DNA from: Bimuria novae-zelandiae CBS 107.79
Taxonomy: Eukaryota; Ascomycota; Dothideomycetes; Pleosporales; Didymosphaeriaceae
Direction of reading: 5' to 3'
Length of the DNA: 64,000 nucleotides
Assembly: GCA_010015655.1 (NCBI GenBank)
Contig: ML976715.1
Span: forward strand, 158,115-222,114
In this document: positions 47,592 through 57,728 of the stretch, piece by piece
Position numbering within the stretch: position 1 is the first letter of the stretch
Layout: each line of letters starts with the position of its first letter
Notes under the pieces: model-generated
The model's input: only the letters and a program-made list of their open reading frames with translations
What the model was told of the DNA's origin: nothing
Databases searched by the model: none
Made by a program: the position numbers and the translations under genes

Positions 47592-49141
47592 TATAGGTTA
47601 ATTACTTTATTTAGCGTTACGCTAAATCTTTAATATTATAATAAATAATTAGTATTAATAGTAATTATTATAAAGCTAATTCCCTAGCCAAATATAAGCT
47701 TTACTTTAACCTCCTATAGTAGAAGATAGAGCAGTATTAGATTAAGGCTCGAGATATCTATAATATAGACGAGAAAGGCATCCTACTTGGCATCACCTCT
47801 CGCTTAAAGAGGATCTTTAATAGGCCTCTATACGAGAGCAAGGCTGTAAGGCAAGCTATTCAGGATAGTAGCCGCGAGTGGATATCGCTTATAGCCTGTA
47901 TATGCGCCGACGGATCTGCCCTAGATCTAGCTCTAATTTATTAGGCCACCTCTATAAACATACAATTAAGCTAGGTCGAGAATCTTAACCCTTAACACTA
48001 TTAGGCCTTTATTACTATATCTAAATTTAGCTAGTTAAGTAATTAGATAGGCCTTATATAGCTTTAATAAGTATTTAATTACCTTATAAAGTTAAAAGGT
48101 AGATAATTATGTTAACTATTAATCCTTAATAGCTATAGATCTTATATTACTATAGATTTTATTAACTATTGCAATTATAATAGGATCTTATTAGCTATTT
48201 ATTTATTTTATTTAACTTATATATTATAGCCTCTTAATGTCTGCGTGTTTAAGCCTCTATTAATAGTATATTTAAATAAGTTATTAGCCTTCCTATAGAA
48301 TAGCTAGGGACTAGCCTTTATTTCTAAGAGAGACTTCTTTAGCTTATTTTAAAAGGCCTAAGTTAGCACTATAAGGTAGCTATTAATCTTTTAGGCTTTT
48401 AAAGCTACAGGTATTTCCTTGCTAAATCTAATAATTATTTTTAAGTAATTTAATTAGACTATACCTTTTAATTAATAATTATAAAAGAGCTTAACATTAA
48501 TACTTAGTACTTTAAATTAGAGAAAGATTAACTAGCTACTAAAAGCTATTATTAATATAGGGGGTAGTAATAAGGCTACGAAGCTAAGTTAAACTATATA
48601 TTTAATTTTTATATAAAAGTAACTTTTAGAGTATAAAAATAAAGGTCTATAAAAAGCTCTAGTAATATAAAAGAAATACTTAAAGTAAAATAGGCCTCTA
48701 CCTTTTAATTAGCTAGATAAATATTATAGTAAAGCTATTTTTTAATTACTCTATAGCGTATAGCAGGCACGTAATTATTAATATAAAAAGAATACTAAAG
48801 TGTAGTAATTATAGCTTTAAAAAAGTAAGTAAGTAGAAGCCTGTTAGGCTAGCTAGTAGCTTAAAATAAGGCTACTCTAGGAAAGGCGTATTACTTAAGT
48901 AACTACTAAAAATACACGCGTAAAGTAAAGGGCTAATAAGGCTACTAAGTAACGCCTTAAGTAATAGGCCCGTAAAGTATAAAGTTAACTTTAAAAACAT
49001 ATTAAAATATCTAAATTAGGTAGTAAGAATATTTTAAAGCTTTTTAGTAAAGCTATTAAGAAAAAATAACCTTAGTATAAGGCTATAAATATTAATAAGG
49101 CCTTATTTATTATATCTACCTTAAAATCGCGTAATAACGTA

Positions 49142-51002
49142 CTTCACAAGCGAGTGTCCGATATAAGCGAGTGTCCGAAAACGCCAAGACCCCACCAAAA
49201 CGTATTATCACCTATATTATAACGCGATGTCTCGACTACTTAATTAGCTACTAGAGTTAAAAGAAGCTCGATTATAGCTTGCGCTTTAGGCTATTAAATA
49301 AGACGCGACACTTTTAATTCCGCGCGCTATAGCAATCTATAGCGCTTTAGAAAGAGTAATAAGGCAAAGACGCGCTAGAGTAACCTTTCAACTTAATTAT
49401 ACGCCTAACTCTATAAATCTTCTAGCAATAGAGGAGCAGGTGATTATTTACTATATACTTAACCTAGACGCGCGAGGATTCCCTCCCTAGCTTGCTGCTA
49501 TTAAAGATATGGCTAATTCTTTGTTAGCTAAGCGGCGCCGCAAGCCTGTTAGCTAGCACTAGGCTATAAATTTTATAAAGCGCTAGCTAGAGCTCCAAGT
49601 CAAGTTTAATTGAAAGTACGACTATAAGAGAGCTCTCTATAAGGATCCTGAGATTATGCAAGGCTGGTTCCGGCTTGTAGAGAATACTAAAGCCAAGTAT
49701 GGTATCCTGGACGAGGATACCTATAATTTCGACGAGACTGGCTTTATAATGGGCATAATATTAATAGGAGTAGTTATTATAGGCTTTAAGCGACGAGGTA
49801 GGCTAAAGAGCGTATAGTAAGGCAATTAGCAGTGGACTTTAGCTATTTAAGGCGTTAATGCGATAGGCTGGGCGATTCCACCCTTCCTTATCTTCCAGGG
49901 CAAGCACCACCTCTCTATCTAGTATAAAGAGAAGGATCTACCTTATAATTAGGTTATTGCAGTCTCTGAGAATGGCTAGATAATAAATAAGCTTAGTCTA
50001 TAGTAGCTAAAGCACTTTAACGCGCATACAAAAAGGCGTACTATTAGTAGCTATTAGCTACTTGTTATTAATAGCTACGAGAGCCATAACTTGCTTAAAT
50101 TCTAGCAATACTATAAAGATAATAAGATTATTACTCTCTGTATGCCTCTACATTCGTCGCACCTCCTGTAGCCACTAGATGTGGGGTGTTTCTCGCCGCT
50201 GAAGAAGGCGTATAGGCGCCAAGCCAAGGATCTAATGCGCAACCACATCACGCATATTACTAAAATTAAGTTCCTACCTTGCTTTATTACTACTTTTAAA
50301 GCTATAATTACTTAAAGTAATATTAAGGGAGGCTTTTAAGGCGCTAGCCTTATTCTCCTTAACCTAAAAGTAGTAATATTAAAGCTTAACGTCTGTCTGC
50401 GTACGCCTTCGCCTTATACTATACACGATAGTATATGGTAGTTGCAGACGCCTGGCAACACCCTAGAATTTAGGGCATAATTAACGCTGGTAAAGGAGAG
50501 GATTTAGAGGCACCTAGATAGTTCCCTAATAAGCATGGTTAAGGCTTTTAAAAAGGTAGTAAAAGGCGTAGTAGTAGTAGCGCACAAGCTAGTGTTAGCG
50601 TAAAAGTAGATTACTAAGCTACAAGCTACTAATAAGGCCGCCATACAACGGAAATTATATAAAAGAAAGTAACTATAGTAGGAAGAAGTTCTTATAGCTA
50701 AAGAGGGCTAGTAGCTAGCTACTCTAAAGGACTTTAAGGCGCGTAGTAATAAAAAGAAGGCAAAGAAGATAGTACACGCTAATAAAGGCAAATTTACTTA
50801 ATAGCGCTGTAGACGCTATAGTAAAGCTAGGCATAATTCGCGCACGTGTAAAGAAGAAGTAGAAGTAGATTCTGAGTAGATTAGCCTACTACAATTCCTT
50901 ATAAATATATATGCGCGTTCTGTACTATTGTGTAGAGTATAGATTTTGGTGGGGTCTTGGCGTTTTCGGACACTCGCTTGTATCGGACACTCGCTTGTGA
51001 AG
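49142..51002 (+). mobile_element. Second pogo-like DNA transposon nested in copy D
   Basis: 1861 bp, flanked by TA (49140-49141, 51003-51004), with 59-bp terminal inverted repeats differing at one base. Each arm contains the unit AAGCGAGTGTCCGA twice, a likely transposase-binding direct repeat. The plus-strand transposase remnant keeps YNFDETGFIMG (first catalytic Asp) and PLDVGCFSPLKKAYR (third). The middle motif, normally D.H.SH, reads NSYESH, so the second catalytic Asp is Asn. TAA/TAG are frequent, while the terminal repeats are clean. Confidence 0.9.
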
Positions 51003-51208
51003 TACGTTAGTTAAATAATTAGAATATTAAAAAGATATTAATAATTTAAGTTGCTAGTAATTATCTATAGACCTTAGAGACCTTAACTCTAAAAAAATTC
51101 GTAATAATATTAATTATGGGTGGCTTAGTAGCCTCATGTTGCTGGCCGAGCGATCATGTTGGGGTGGTGCGTTCGGTGACGCAGCGCGCCAACTGCCAAG
51201 CTACGGTA

Positions 51209-51960
51209 GCCGACCAAAAACGCCCGATGTCTTTTCCGCGATCGTCCCGAATCCACCCGCACTAGTTGAACGTTTGCAACCACTTGAGCAAACCCCAAAA
51301 GTAACTCCAGCCAAAAGGTTTCGAGGCTGGAGGAACCCAATTTGCAAACTGAGCGTCACGAACACGTAAGCGCTCGGGTGCTCGCAAAGAGAGCCTAAAC
51401 ATTAAACCAGTAGTACACTGGATTTGATGCCACAGAAAGAATTGGGCACTTCAACTAGGAGACAGGTAGACATGTTGACGATCACGATCAACATCAGAGA
51501 ACATGACCTTCGCGATGGGCCTCCATGAAACCCGTCAGCATATTCATTGATCAACGTCGGATTGGATCTCATTGTCGAGTGCATCCACGTTCAAGCCCAG
51601 TAAATAGATTAAACATCATGTCATAGGTCCCCTTTGATCGTCATCAACGACTTGAACAGATCATGCGACAGGCAGATCCAGCATGAAACCCCCGCATTCT
51701 CATCCACAAGCTAGCACTCATATCAGTGCTATTCGCTTACATCGCGGCAATGCCGCACTTCTGCCGTGCCTCATGTACACCTAGCAGAAGCTCTGGTCTC
51801 TCCGCCCTGTCTTTGTCACTAGAATGATTTAGTCTGTCGTGTCGGTTACCTGCGGTGCCGGTATTTTAGGTGAGCGTATTAGTGTGTAAACGAACAGATT
51901 CATCGAAAGGACTGCGTTCGGAAAAACCAAGTTTCAAATGCAAGATGTTTCCTTTAATCG
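51209..51960. other. Intergenic, no gene recognised
   Basis: Single-copy sequence of normal composition right of copy D. Open frames at 51134-51584 are short and featureless, partly overlapping the transposon terminus. Confidence 0.5.
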
Positions 51961-52335
51961 CTATCGCTTCCTCCCAAGCCAGCCCTTCAAGCTCGAGAAG
52001 CATTTAACCTTAGCAACGTCATCAACGGGTTCATACTGAACCAAATCCTCCGCCCTAATAACACGCAAAACACGCTCCGTATCCTCTGGCGGTTCCCTCA
52101 GTCGACAGGCTTCGCAACGCGTAACGCTCCTATCGATGACTGTCCCATCAGGCAAGCTGAGCTGCCCGCGAGTACCAGGAGCAAAAGCCGTCCTAGGTTG
52201 ATCGCTGGTATGCCGAACTTTGATGTCTTGGTATCGTATAGGTCGGCCCGTGATCGAGGTTTCGCAATCTTTGCCTTCCTCGGCGATGGAACAGGGAAGC
52301 AAATCCGACCATACTGTGTGAGGACAGTCCGGCCA
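51961..52335 (-). CDS. C-terminal exon of a small Cys-containing hypothetical protein
   Basis: An open frame preceded by a good acceptor (CATCAAG before 52335) reads WPDCPHTVWSDLLPCSIAEE, then CETSITGRP, LSLPDGTVIDRSVTRCEACR and ends GWLGRKR. Paired cysteines (CPH...C; CEAC) resemble small fungal zinc- or disulfide-stabilised proteins. The upstream exon could not be fixed; candidate sequence lies at 52340-52496. It neighbours another small Cys-rich gene at 52735-53010 on the same strand. Family unknown. Confidence 0.5.
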   Translation of the reverse strand, partial: WPDCPHTVWSDLLPCSIAEEGKDCETSITGRPIRYQDIKVRHTSDQPRTAFAPGTRGQLSLPDGTVIDRSVTRCEACRLREPPEDTERVLRVIRAEDLVQYEPVDDVAKVKCFSSLKGWLGRKR

Positions 52336-52524
52336 CTTGATGTATCAAAAAGTGCACATGAAAACCGATAGTCGTACAGGACGTTCGCCGACGTGGTGTG
52401 GAAATGGCCGTAAACAGGGAAAATGCCGTGGTATCTTCTGGGGAAGACGGTCGTAAAGAAGGGTTGCAAAAAGTCGAACAGCTTTGCTTCAACCAAGTAG
52501 CAACAGCATAACGAAAGGAAAGAT

Positions 52525-52714
52525 ATGACGGGTACTGCTTGCTTGTCAATTCACTATGCGCATCGTCAGCAGATTCAACGTACCTCGTAGAAGCCATAGA
52601 CTTTGCGCCGCAAAAGCGCAACACAAGAACATATGTGACGTGTACTGCTGGCTTGTCAATTCACTGTGTGCATCGTCAGCAGATTCAACGCACCTTATGG
52701 AAGCCACAGACATT
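52525..52714. repeat. Direct repeat, two ~80-bp copies with 109-bp period
   Basis: 52525-52605 and 52634-52714 share GTACTGC(T/G)(T/G)GCTTGTCAATTCACT, then CATCGTCAGCAGATTCAACG and further sequence with about eight differences. It lies between two Cys-rich genes. Likely a local tandem duplication. Confidence 0.85.
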
Positions 52715-52734
52715 GCATCAGCGGCCATCGCCAT

Positions 52735-53010
52735 TCATTTCAGCCAGTTCGGCCTCTGGCGGGCTTTCCCCTGGCCCCAGGTCCTGCCTTCTTTGTCATC
52801 CTTCTCCTGCTGCTGGCAGAAGAAGCACCTGCCCGGGATGCGCAGCGGGCGCCAGTAGATCTCGACGTTATCACACGCATGGTTACCCTCCTCCTGTTCG
52901 ATGACAGAGTACTCGATAAACCGGTCGATGGCAATAGTACAGTACTCGATGTCGCCGTCTGCGTAGACGTGTGGACAGCCAGTGAACCCAGTCTTGGATT
53001 GCTTACACAT
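52735..53010 (-). CDS. Small cysteine-rich hypothetical protein (91 aa)
   Basis: ATG 53010 to TGA 52735-52737, single exon. Cysteines at residues 2, 12, 24, 46, 62 and 65 (MCKQSKTGFTGCPH; CFFCQQQEK) suggest a zinc-binding or disulfide-stabilised fold. There is no signal peptide, so a cytosolic or nuclear location is more likely. The C terminus is basic and polar. The Cys-pair spacing resembles that of the gene at 51961-52335, and the two may be distant relatives. Function unknown. Confidence 0.55.
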   Translation of the reverse strand: MCKQSKTGFTGCPHVYADGDIEYCTIAIDRFIEYSVIEQEEGNHACDNVEIYWRPLRIPGRCFFCQQQEKDDKEGRTWGQGKARQRPNWLK

Positions 53011-53990
53011 GTTGAATTGTCGTATGTCTTCTTGGCGGTTGGGCAGCCGTTTTTATGAGATGACGGCTTAATAGTTGGCCGTAAACTGAGGTGACAGATT
53101 AGCAGTTATTTCGAAATGTAGACGACGGCTTTGGGGCGGGTTGAGTTCTTGGTAGGTGTGTCGAGGGCACGAAGAGCTATTTAAAAGTTTTGATATGGTT
53201 ATTACCTCAGAAAATGCCTTCACCTGGGGCTTTTGTACGCGTGCCTTTTGTTATTTGTCTCCGTTTGCCCATTATGTCTGATTATTCAGGTACTCAAAAC
53301 TCTCATTCACCCCGATAATAAAGATACCTATGTGCGATAACTGTGCTTGATAGGGCGCTGGGCACGCAAAGGCTCTGCGGTAAAGGGGATCTGACCATTG
53401 GAGTGCCCATGATCCACGTCTAGTCACTCCCTGGAGCTCCTTTCCACACTTGTCACGCCCTGGCAACCACGATCGTAGCGTGTGACGCAGTAACTTCAGA
53501 ATTAAACGGCCGGAGAGCATAGAATCAGGCGGTACGATCGCAGTCACGGCCACGTATGGCTCATCTCGGGCTTTTCCCCGCTTTTCCTCTCAGAGAGCGA
53601 GTGCCGTTATTTTTGTAGGACATATCGTTCAGTCACGTCCGGTCGGGGGTTTGGATAATTTTTCTAGGGACGGCCAGCCAAAGTCCAGATGCTAAGTAGA
53701 GTCCAAAGAATGCAAAGATATGAATTCGATGCATCGTATGGTGACTCGTGCCTTCCTCTTCTTTCACGCGCTTTCCATAATCGGCATCATCTTCAATCGC
53801 GCCCGCGTATCGATAACGGATCTCAACTCCAACTCAATTCTACCCTCGCCATCAATCCCAGGTTTTAACGCCCGGCACTTGCCAGCAATCTCTCAGTCGA
53901 CATGCAACTCTAGACGCCTCGCACACATTGCGGCAATGATCCAAGTCGTAGGAAAGCCATACTGTGTTTAGCGATTCGGCCTGGCCGGTG
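53011..53990. other. Intergenic, no gene recognised
   Basis: Open frames 53272-53553 (minus) and 53720-53971 (plus) have neither recognisable domains nor convincing starts. Nothing else stands out. Confidence 0.45.
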
Positions 53991-54347
53991 TTAGCTTTTC
54001 TTCTGGCGAAGACTTGTCCCAGTTATACGTGCAATTTGCTGCGGAGTTGGCTTATCGTTACCGACATCCTCAATGTTTTCAACATTGCTCACGGGATGTT
54101 GGGCGGCGTGCTCTTGACGCGCGTCTTCGGCTAGGAGCGTGAAACCCCAGTACAAGACGTGCAGAAGGAGATAGCTGAGTGTCAGGACGAGGAGCGCATG
54201 TAGTGCGCGACCGAGGATTTGTCTACTTCTCATGACATGAAAGAAGAGATGCGGATGGAGGTAGGATGGCAGAAGTAGGAGGTTGCTGACGCGCTCGACT
54301 GTTGAGGGACGCCAAGATGTGGGTACAGACAGGGTTGTACTTGCCAT
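53991..54347 (-). CDS. Putative single-pass membrane protein (118 aa)
   Basis: ATG 54347-54345 (MASTTLSVPTSWRPSTVERV) to TAG/TAA at 53991. A hydrophobic helix at ~50-70 (ALHALLVLTLSYLLLHVLYW) is followed by an acidic, polar tail ending in RQKKS. An in-frame extension to 54389 is possible, but the internal ATG gives a more ordinary N terminus. I do not recognise the family. Confidence 0.5.
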   Translation of the reverse strand: MASTTLSVPTSWRPSTVERVSNLLLLPSYLHPHLFFHVMRSRQILGRALHALLVLTLSYLLLHVLYWGFTLLAEDARQEHAAQHPVSNVENIEDVGNDKPTPQQIARITGTSLRQKKS

Positions 54348-54603
54348 CTGACAATTTCTACATGAAGGCATCGCTCTGACTGTGCGCACTCTTAGAGCAT
54401 CCGAAAATCATGCTTCTTCCCTACTCGTTTCTGGGAGTGAGGGGATACACGGTAAGCTAAGAGGGTCACTTCAGAGTACCGTACGCGAGACTGAGAGATA
54501 CACATTATCTATAAAACATATAACGACTGAAATGTGAAGATACAAAAGCCGAGAGCCTCCCAAGCTTTCGAAAAAGACAAAAGAACCAGGCGTGTCTCGA
54601 TAT

Positions 54604-55386
54604 CTAAGCTGAGACGGCCGAGGCAATCATCATGACCTGTACCGTGCGCCTACGATCGATCTCCTTCTTGAGCATCAGCAAGACCGTCGCAATGACAAGC
54701 TCTTCACTGATGGCTTCCTTTCCACCGACCGTATCACCAAGCACGAGCTCGCCGCCATTGCCTGCGCTGCAGCTCTTGCTCCCTGGGGTCCTTGTGCCAT
54801 CGTTCCTAATCAGCGCCGCAATCCTGCTACCATTCATGGTAAGAACGAGCGCTGTACCCTTCTTACCCTGACCGCCGAAGCCCTTCTCTTTCTTGTACTC
54901 CCACTCGAATGTACGGCCATCGTGGAGCGAGAATTTCTGCGCCCGCGACGTCCACTTGGACACTGTCTTGATGACGTTGTCTTCCCCTTCACCAGAGTCC
55001 AGACGCCTGAGCACGGGGTCCTTTCCCGGTCCGAAAAAGTATTGTGTGGCGATGAGGGCGTGACTTTCGGCGTCGGTCAAGACACAGTTGCCAGAGCTGC
55101 GCTTCTCACGTATGGACTGGTACGCGACAGTACCATCGAAGTTGTTGATAGTGGTAACGAGCTCCGAGGGTGGTGAGGGCAAGCGTAGAACGGGAATGCC
55201 CTTGGCATTGATGTGGTATGACTTTGCGGGTGTGAAGGAGAGCTCGGAGGCGTCGATGGTTGCGCCGCTGAGGACAGATACAGCATCTGCCGTAATGAGC
55301 TCCTTCTTTTCCTGGTCGCTCAGGATGTTGATGTCTACCGGCGGCTTCTCGTCAAGCTGCGGTGGGGTGAGGGTTGCGGTGCTCAT
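54604..55386 (-). CDS. Hypothetical protein, 260 aa, single exon
   Basis: ATG 55386-55384 to stop at 54604. The N-terminal ~30 residues are polar (MSTATLTPPQLDEKPPVDIN). The remainder is a compact mixed alpha/beta sequence with ESHALIATQYFFGPGKDPVL, then FEWEYKKEKGFGGQGKKGTA and a helical C terminus (SEELVIATVLLMLKKEIDRRR). The pattern of beta-rich blocks around a WEYKKE motif recalls tubby-C-terminal/scramblase-like fungal proteins (weak inference). No membrane segment. The Fot1-like copy B begins 214 bp upstream of its start codon. Confidence 0.72.
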   Translation of the reverse strand: MSTATLTPPQLDEKPPVDINILSDQEKKELITADAVSVLSGATIDASELSFTPAKSYHINAKGIPVLRLPSPPSELVTTINNFDGTVAYQSIREKRSSGNCVLTDAESHALIATQYFFGPGKDPVLRRLDSGEGEDNVIKTVSKWTSRAQKFSLHDGRTFEWEYKKEKGFGGQGKKGTALVLTMNGSRIAALIRNDGTRTPGSKSCSAGNGGELVLGDTVGGKEAISEELVIATVLLMLKKEIDRRRTVQVMMIASAVSA

Positions 55387-55599
55387 AGTGCTGGATATCG
55401 CGGTTGGTTGTCTACACTGCGTAAGTGCTGCAAGTCAGTGACGATCAATCCAGCGCATTCTGCGATTCTGCTTTATACAAAGCATGGCAACAAAGAGCGC
55501 GGCGCTGTAGGAATGCCATGTCGCGTTCTGTCGTACAATACGAAAGGTGTGAGGCTCTCGTGAGGTTGACTCGCTTGGAGGCTTAGCCGTGGTGACGTA

Positions 55600-57726
55600 C
55601 CCTGCCGAGACAGTCAGTGCGCCGCGACACTAACGCGCCACCCCAACAGATGTAGCACCTCAACTTTGACGCGCCGCATCTCCACCAATATGGATCCGAT
55701 TGAGGCTGCAATCATCGCTATCGACTCACGAGAACCTGGAGAAACTTTCTTATATAGAAAAATTGCAGAAGAATTTGGTGTTGTGCGGTCAATATTAACG
55801 CGCTAGCATAGACGCGCCATGCAGGCGCGTACACAGCTACTATAGACTTGCTAAAATCTTAACTAACAACAAAAATCTAAGCTTTTATAGTATATATAGC
55901 GTCTTACTTAGAAAGGTCTACCCCCTACGCGTTAGATAATCTAAAACTTTATATTAATTATTACTAAAAAGGATGTCTCTATATAATAAGTTAATTACTT
56001 TATTAGGCGCTACCCTAACTCCCTAATCTCGCGATAGATAACTAGGCTAGATAGTAATTGCTATAACGCTAATTTAGGCGCAAGATATAGGCTCTACTTT
56101 AAGCTTTTATATAAGAAAATTATAAAGTATGGCATAGAGCCTTAGCATACCTATAATATAGACGAAAAAGGCTTCCTACTCGGCATCACCGGCAGGTCAA
56201 AAAGGATCTTCGACAGGCCTATATATAAGAGTCGCCAAGTAAGGCAATCTATCCAGGATGGCAGTCGTAAGTGGATCTCGCTCATCGCATGTATATGCGC
56301 CGATAGATCTACTATTAATCTATTACTAATCTATCGATCTAACGCTAAGACTCTACAATTAAGCTAGGTTAAGGAAATTAACGTTAATTCTTATAGAGTC
56401 TTTATCACCTTATTAACCTCTGGATAGTTAAACAACGAGATAGGGCTTTAATAGCTAAAATAGGTGTTTAATCGCTATACTAAGGAGAAGGCTTAATAGT
56501 AGTAGCGACTTTTAGTCCTTAATAGGTATAGATCTCACGTTACTATAGATTTTATTAACTATTATAATTAGAAAAAGATCCTCCTTGCGATATTTCCCCC
56601 TTACGCCACTTATACGCTGTAGCCTCTAGACGTTTGTGTATTTAAGTCTCTTTCTGCCGCCTACTCTAACGAGCTCTCCGCATACCTATATAGGAGTTAA
56701 GGGCTATTAATAATCGCTAAAAGAGACTTCTTTACACTATTCTAAAGGGCCTAGACAACGTTAGTTACGCCGTAATTAATTACTAAAGCTTTTAAGTATA
56801 CAGGTATCTCGCCGCCAGATCCTATACTAATCTTTAGTTAATTTAATAAAAATAAGTCTCTAGAATAGAGATTACGTAAAAGCTCTACTTTAGTACTTAG
56901 CGCGTCTAATTAGCGCAAAATCGATTAGCTTTTAAAGGTTATTATTAATACAGGGGGAGGTGATAAGGCTAAGAAGCTAAGTTACACTATATACTTAATT
57001 CCTATATAAAAGTAGCTCCTAGAGCATGAGAATTAGGGGCTACGAAAAGCCCTCACAAACTAGAAACGGCGTTAAATAAAGGGCAGGACTCTACCTTTTA
57101 AGCAGCTAGATAAGTAGCATAGAGAATCTATTTTCTAGTTACCTACCCGCGTATAGAGGGCGCGCGATTCTCTTAGCTAATAAAAGGCTAAAAAGTAATA
57201 ACTACAACTCTAGAAAAGTAAGTAGAGAGAGATCTAGATAGTAAATAGGTAGCTTAAAGCTTATCTACTATAGGAGAAGCGTATTACGCGTGTAGTAGCT
57301 AGAAATACGCGCGCTAAGGAGAAAGCTAATTAGGCTACTAAGTAATACCTTTGTTAATAGGCTTGCAAGACTTAATAATAACTTTAAAAACGTTTTAAAA
57401 TTACTAAAAAGGGAAGCTAGAATGCTTTAAAAGCTACTTATATAATTATAAAAAGGAAGAAGCCTACGCCAGCATCTATACGCGTTAATATAGTAATATT
57501 TACGCTATTAGCGCTAGTATCGCGTAGTAGCTAAATAATTAGAATACTAAGTAGATATCTATAATTTAACTAGCTAGCAATCTTTTATAGCTCTATAAAA
57601 TCTTAACTCTAGAAAATTTCGCGATAAAAGCTTTTGTGTAAAACTCTACAGCCTCATGTTGCTGGCTGCGGTGCTGGTGTTGGGGTGGCGCGTTAGTGTC
57701 GCGGCGCACTGACTGTCTCGGCAGGG
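55600..57726 (+). mobile_element. Complete Fot1/pogo-type DNA transposon (copy B), RIP-inactivated
   Basis: 2127 bp, flanked by TA (55598-55599, 57727-57728), with perfect 49-bp terminal inverted repeats starting CCCTGCCGAGACAGTC. Transposase ATG at 55690: about 38 clean codons (FLYRKIAEEFGV), then TAG at the codon after LTR and many further stops. Catalytic blocks are recognisable: YNIDEKGFLLGIT near 56155, NRYRSHVT near 56520 (second Asp changed to Asn), PLDVCVF near 56630. Same length and orientation-independent partner of copy A. Confidence 0.93.
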
Positions 57727-57728
57727 TA

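Larger units (their letters stand above)
40133..51206 (+). mobile_element. Fot1/pogo-type transposon (copy D) split by two later insertions
   Basis: The ends CCGTAGCTTGGCAG... (40133) and ...CTGCCAAGCTACGG (51206) form a ~50-bp inverted repeat with about five mismatches and are flanked by TA (40131-40132, 51207-51208). Coding pieces at 40222-40520, 47597-49139 and 51005-51120 align with copy B. These include the DDE block DEKGILLGIT near 47780. The start codon position reads ATA (40222-40224) where copy B has ATG. Subtracting the gypsy element plus duplication (40521-47596) and the inner transposon (49142-51004) leaves about 2135 bp, matching the 2127 bp of copies A and B. Confidence 0.9.
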
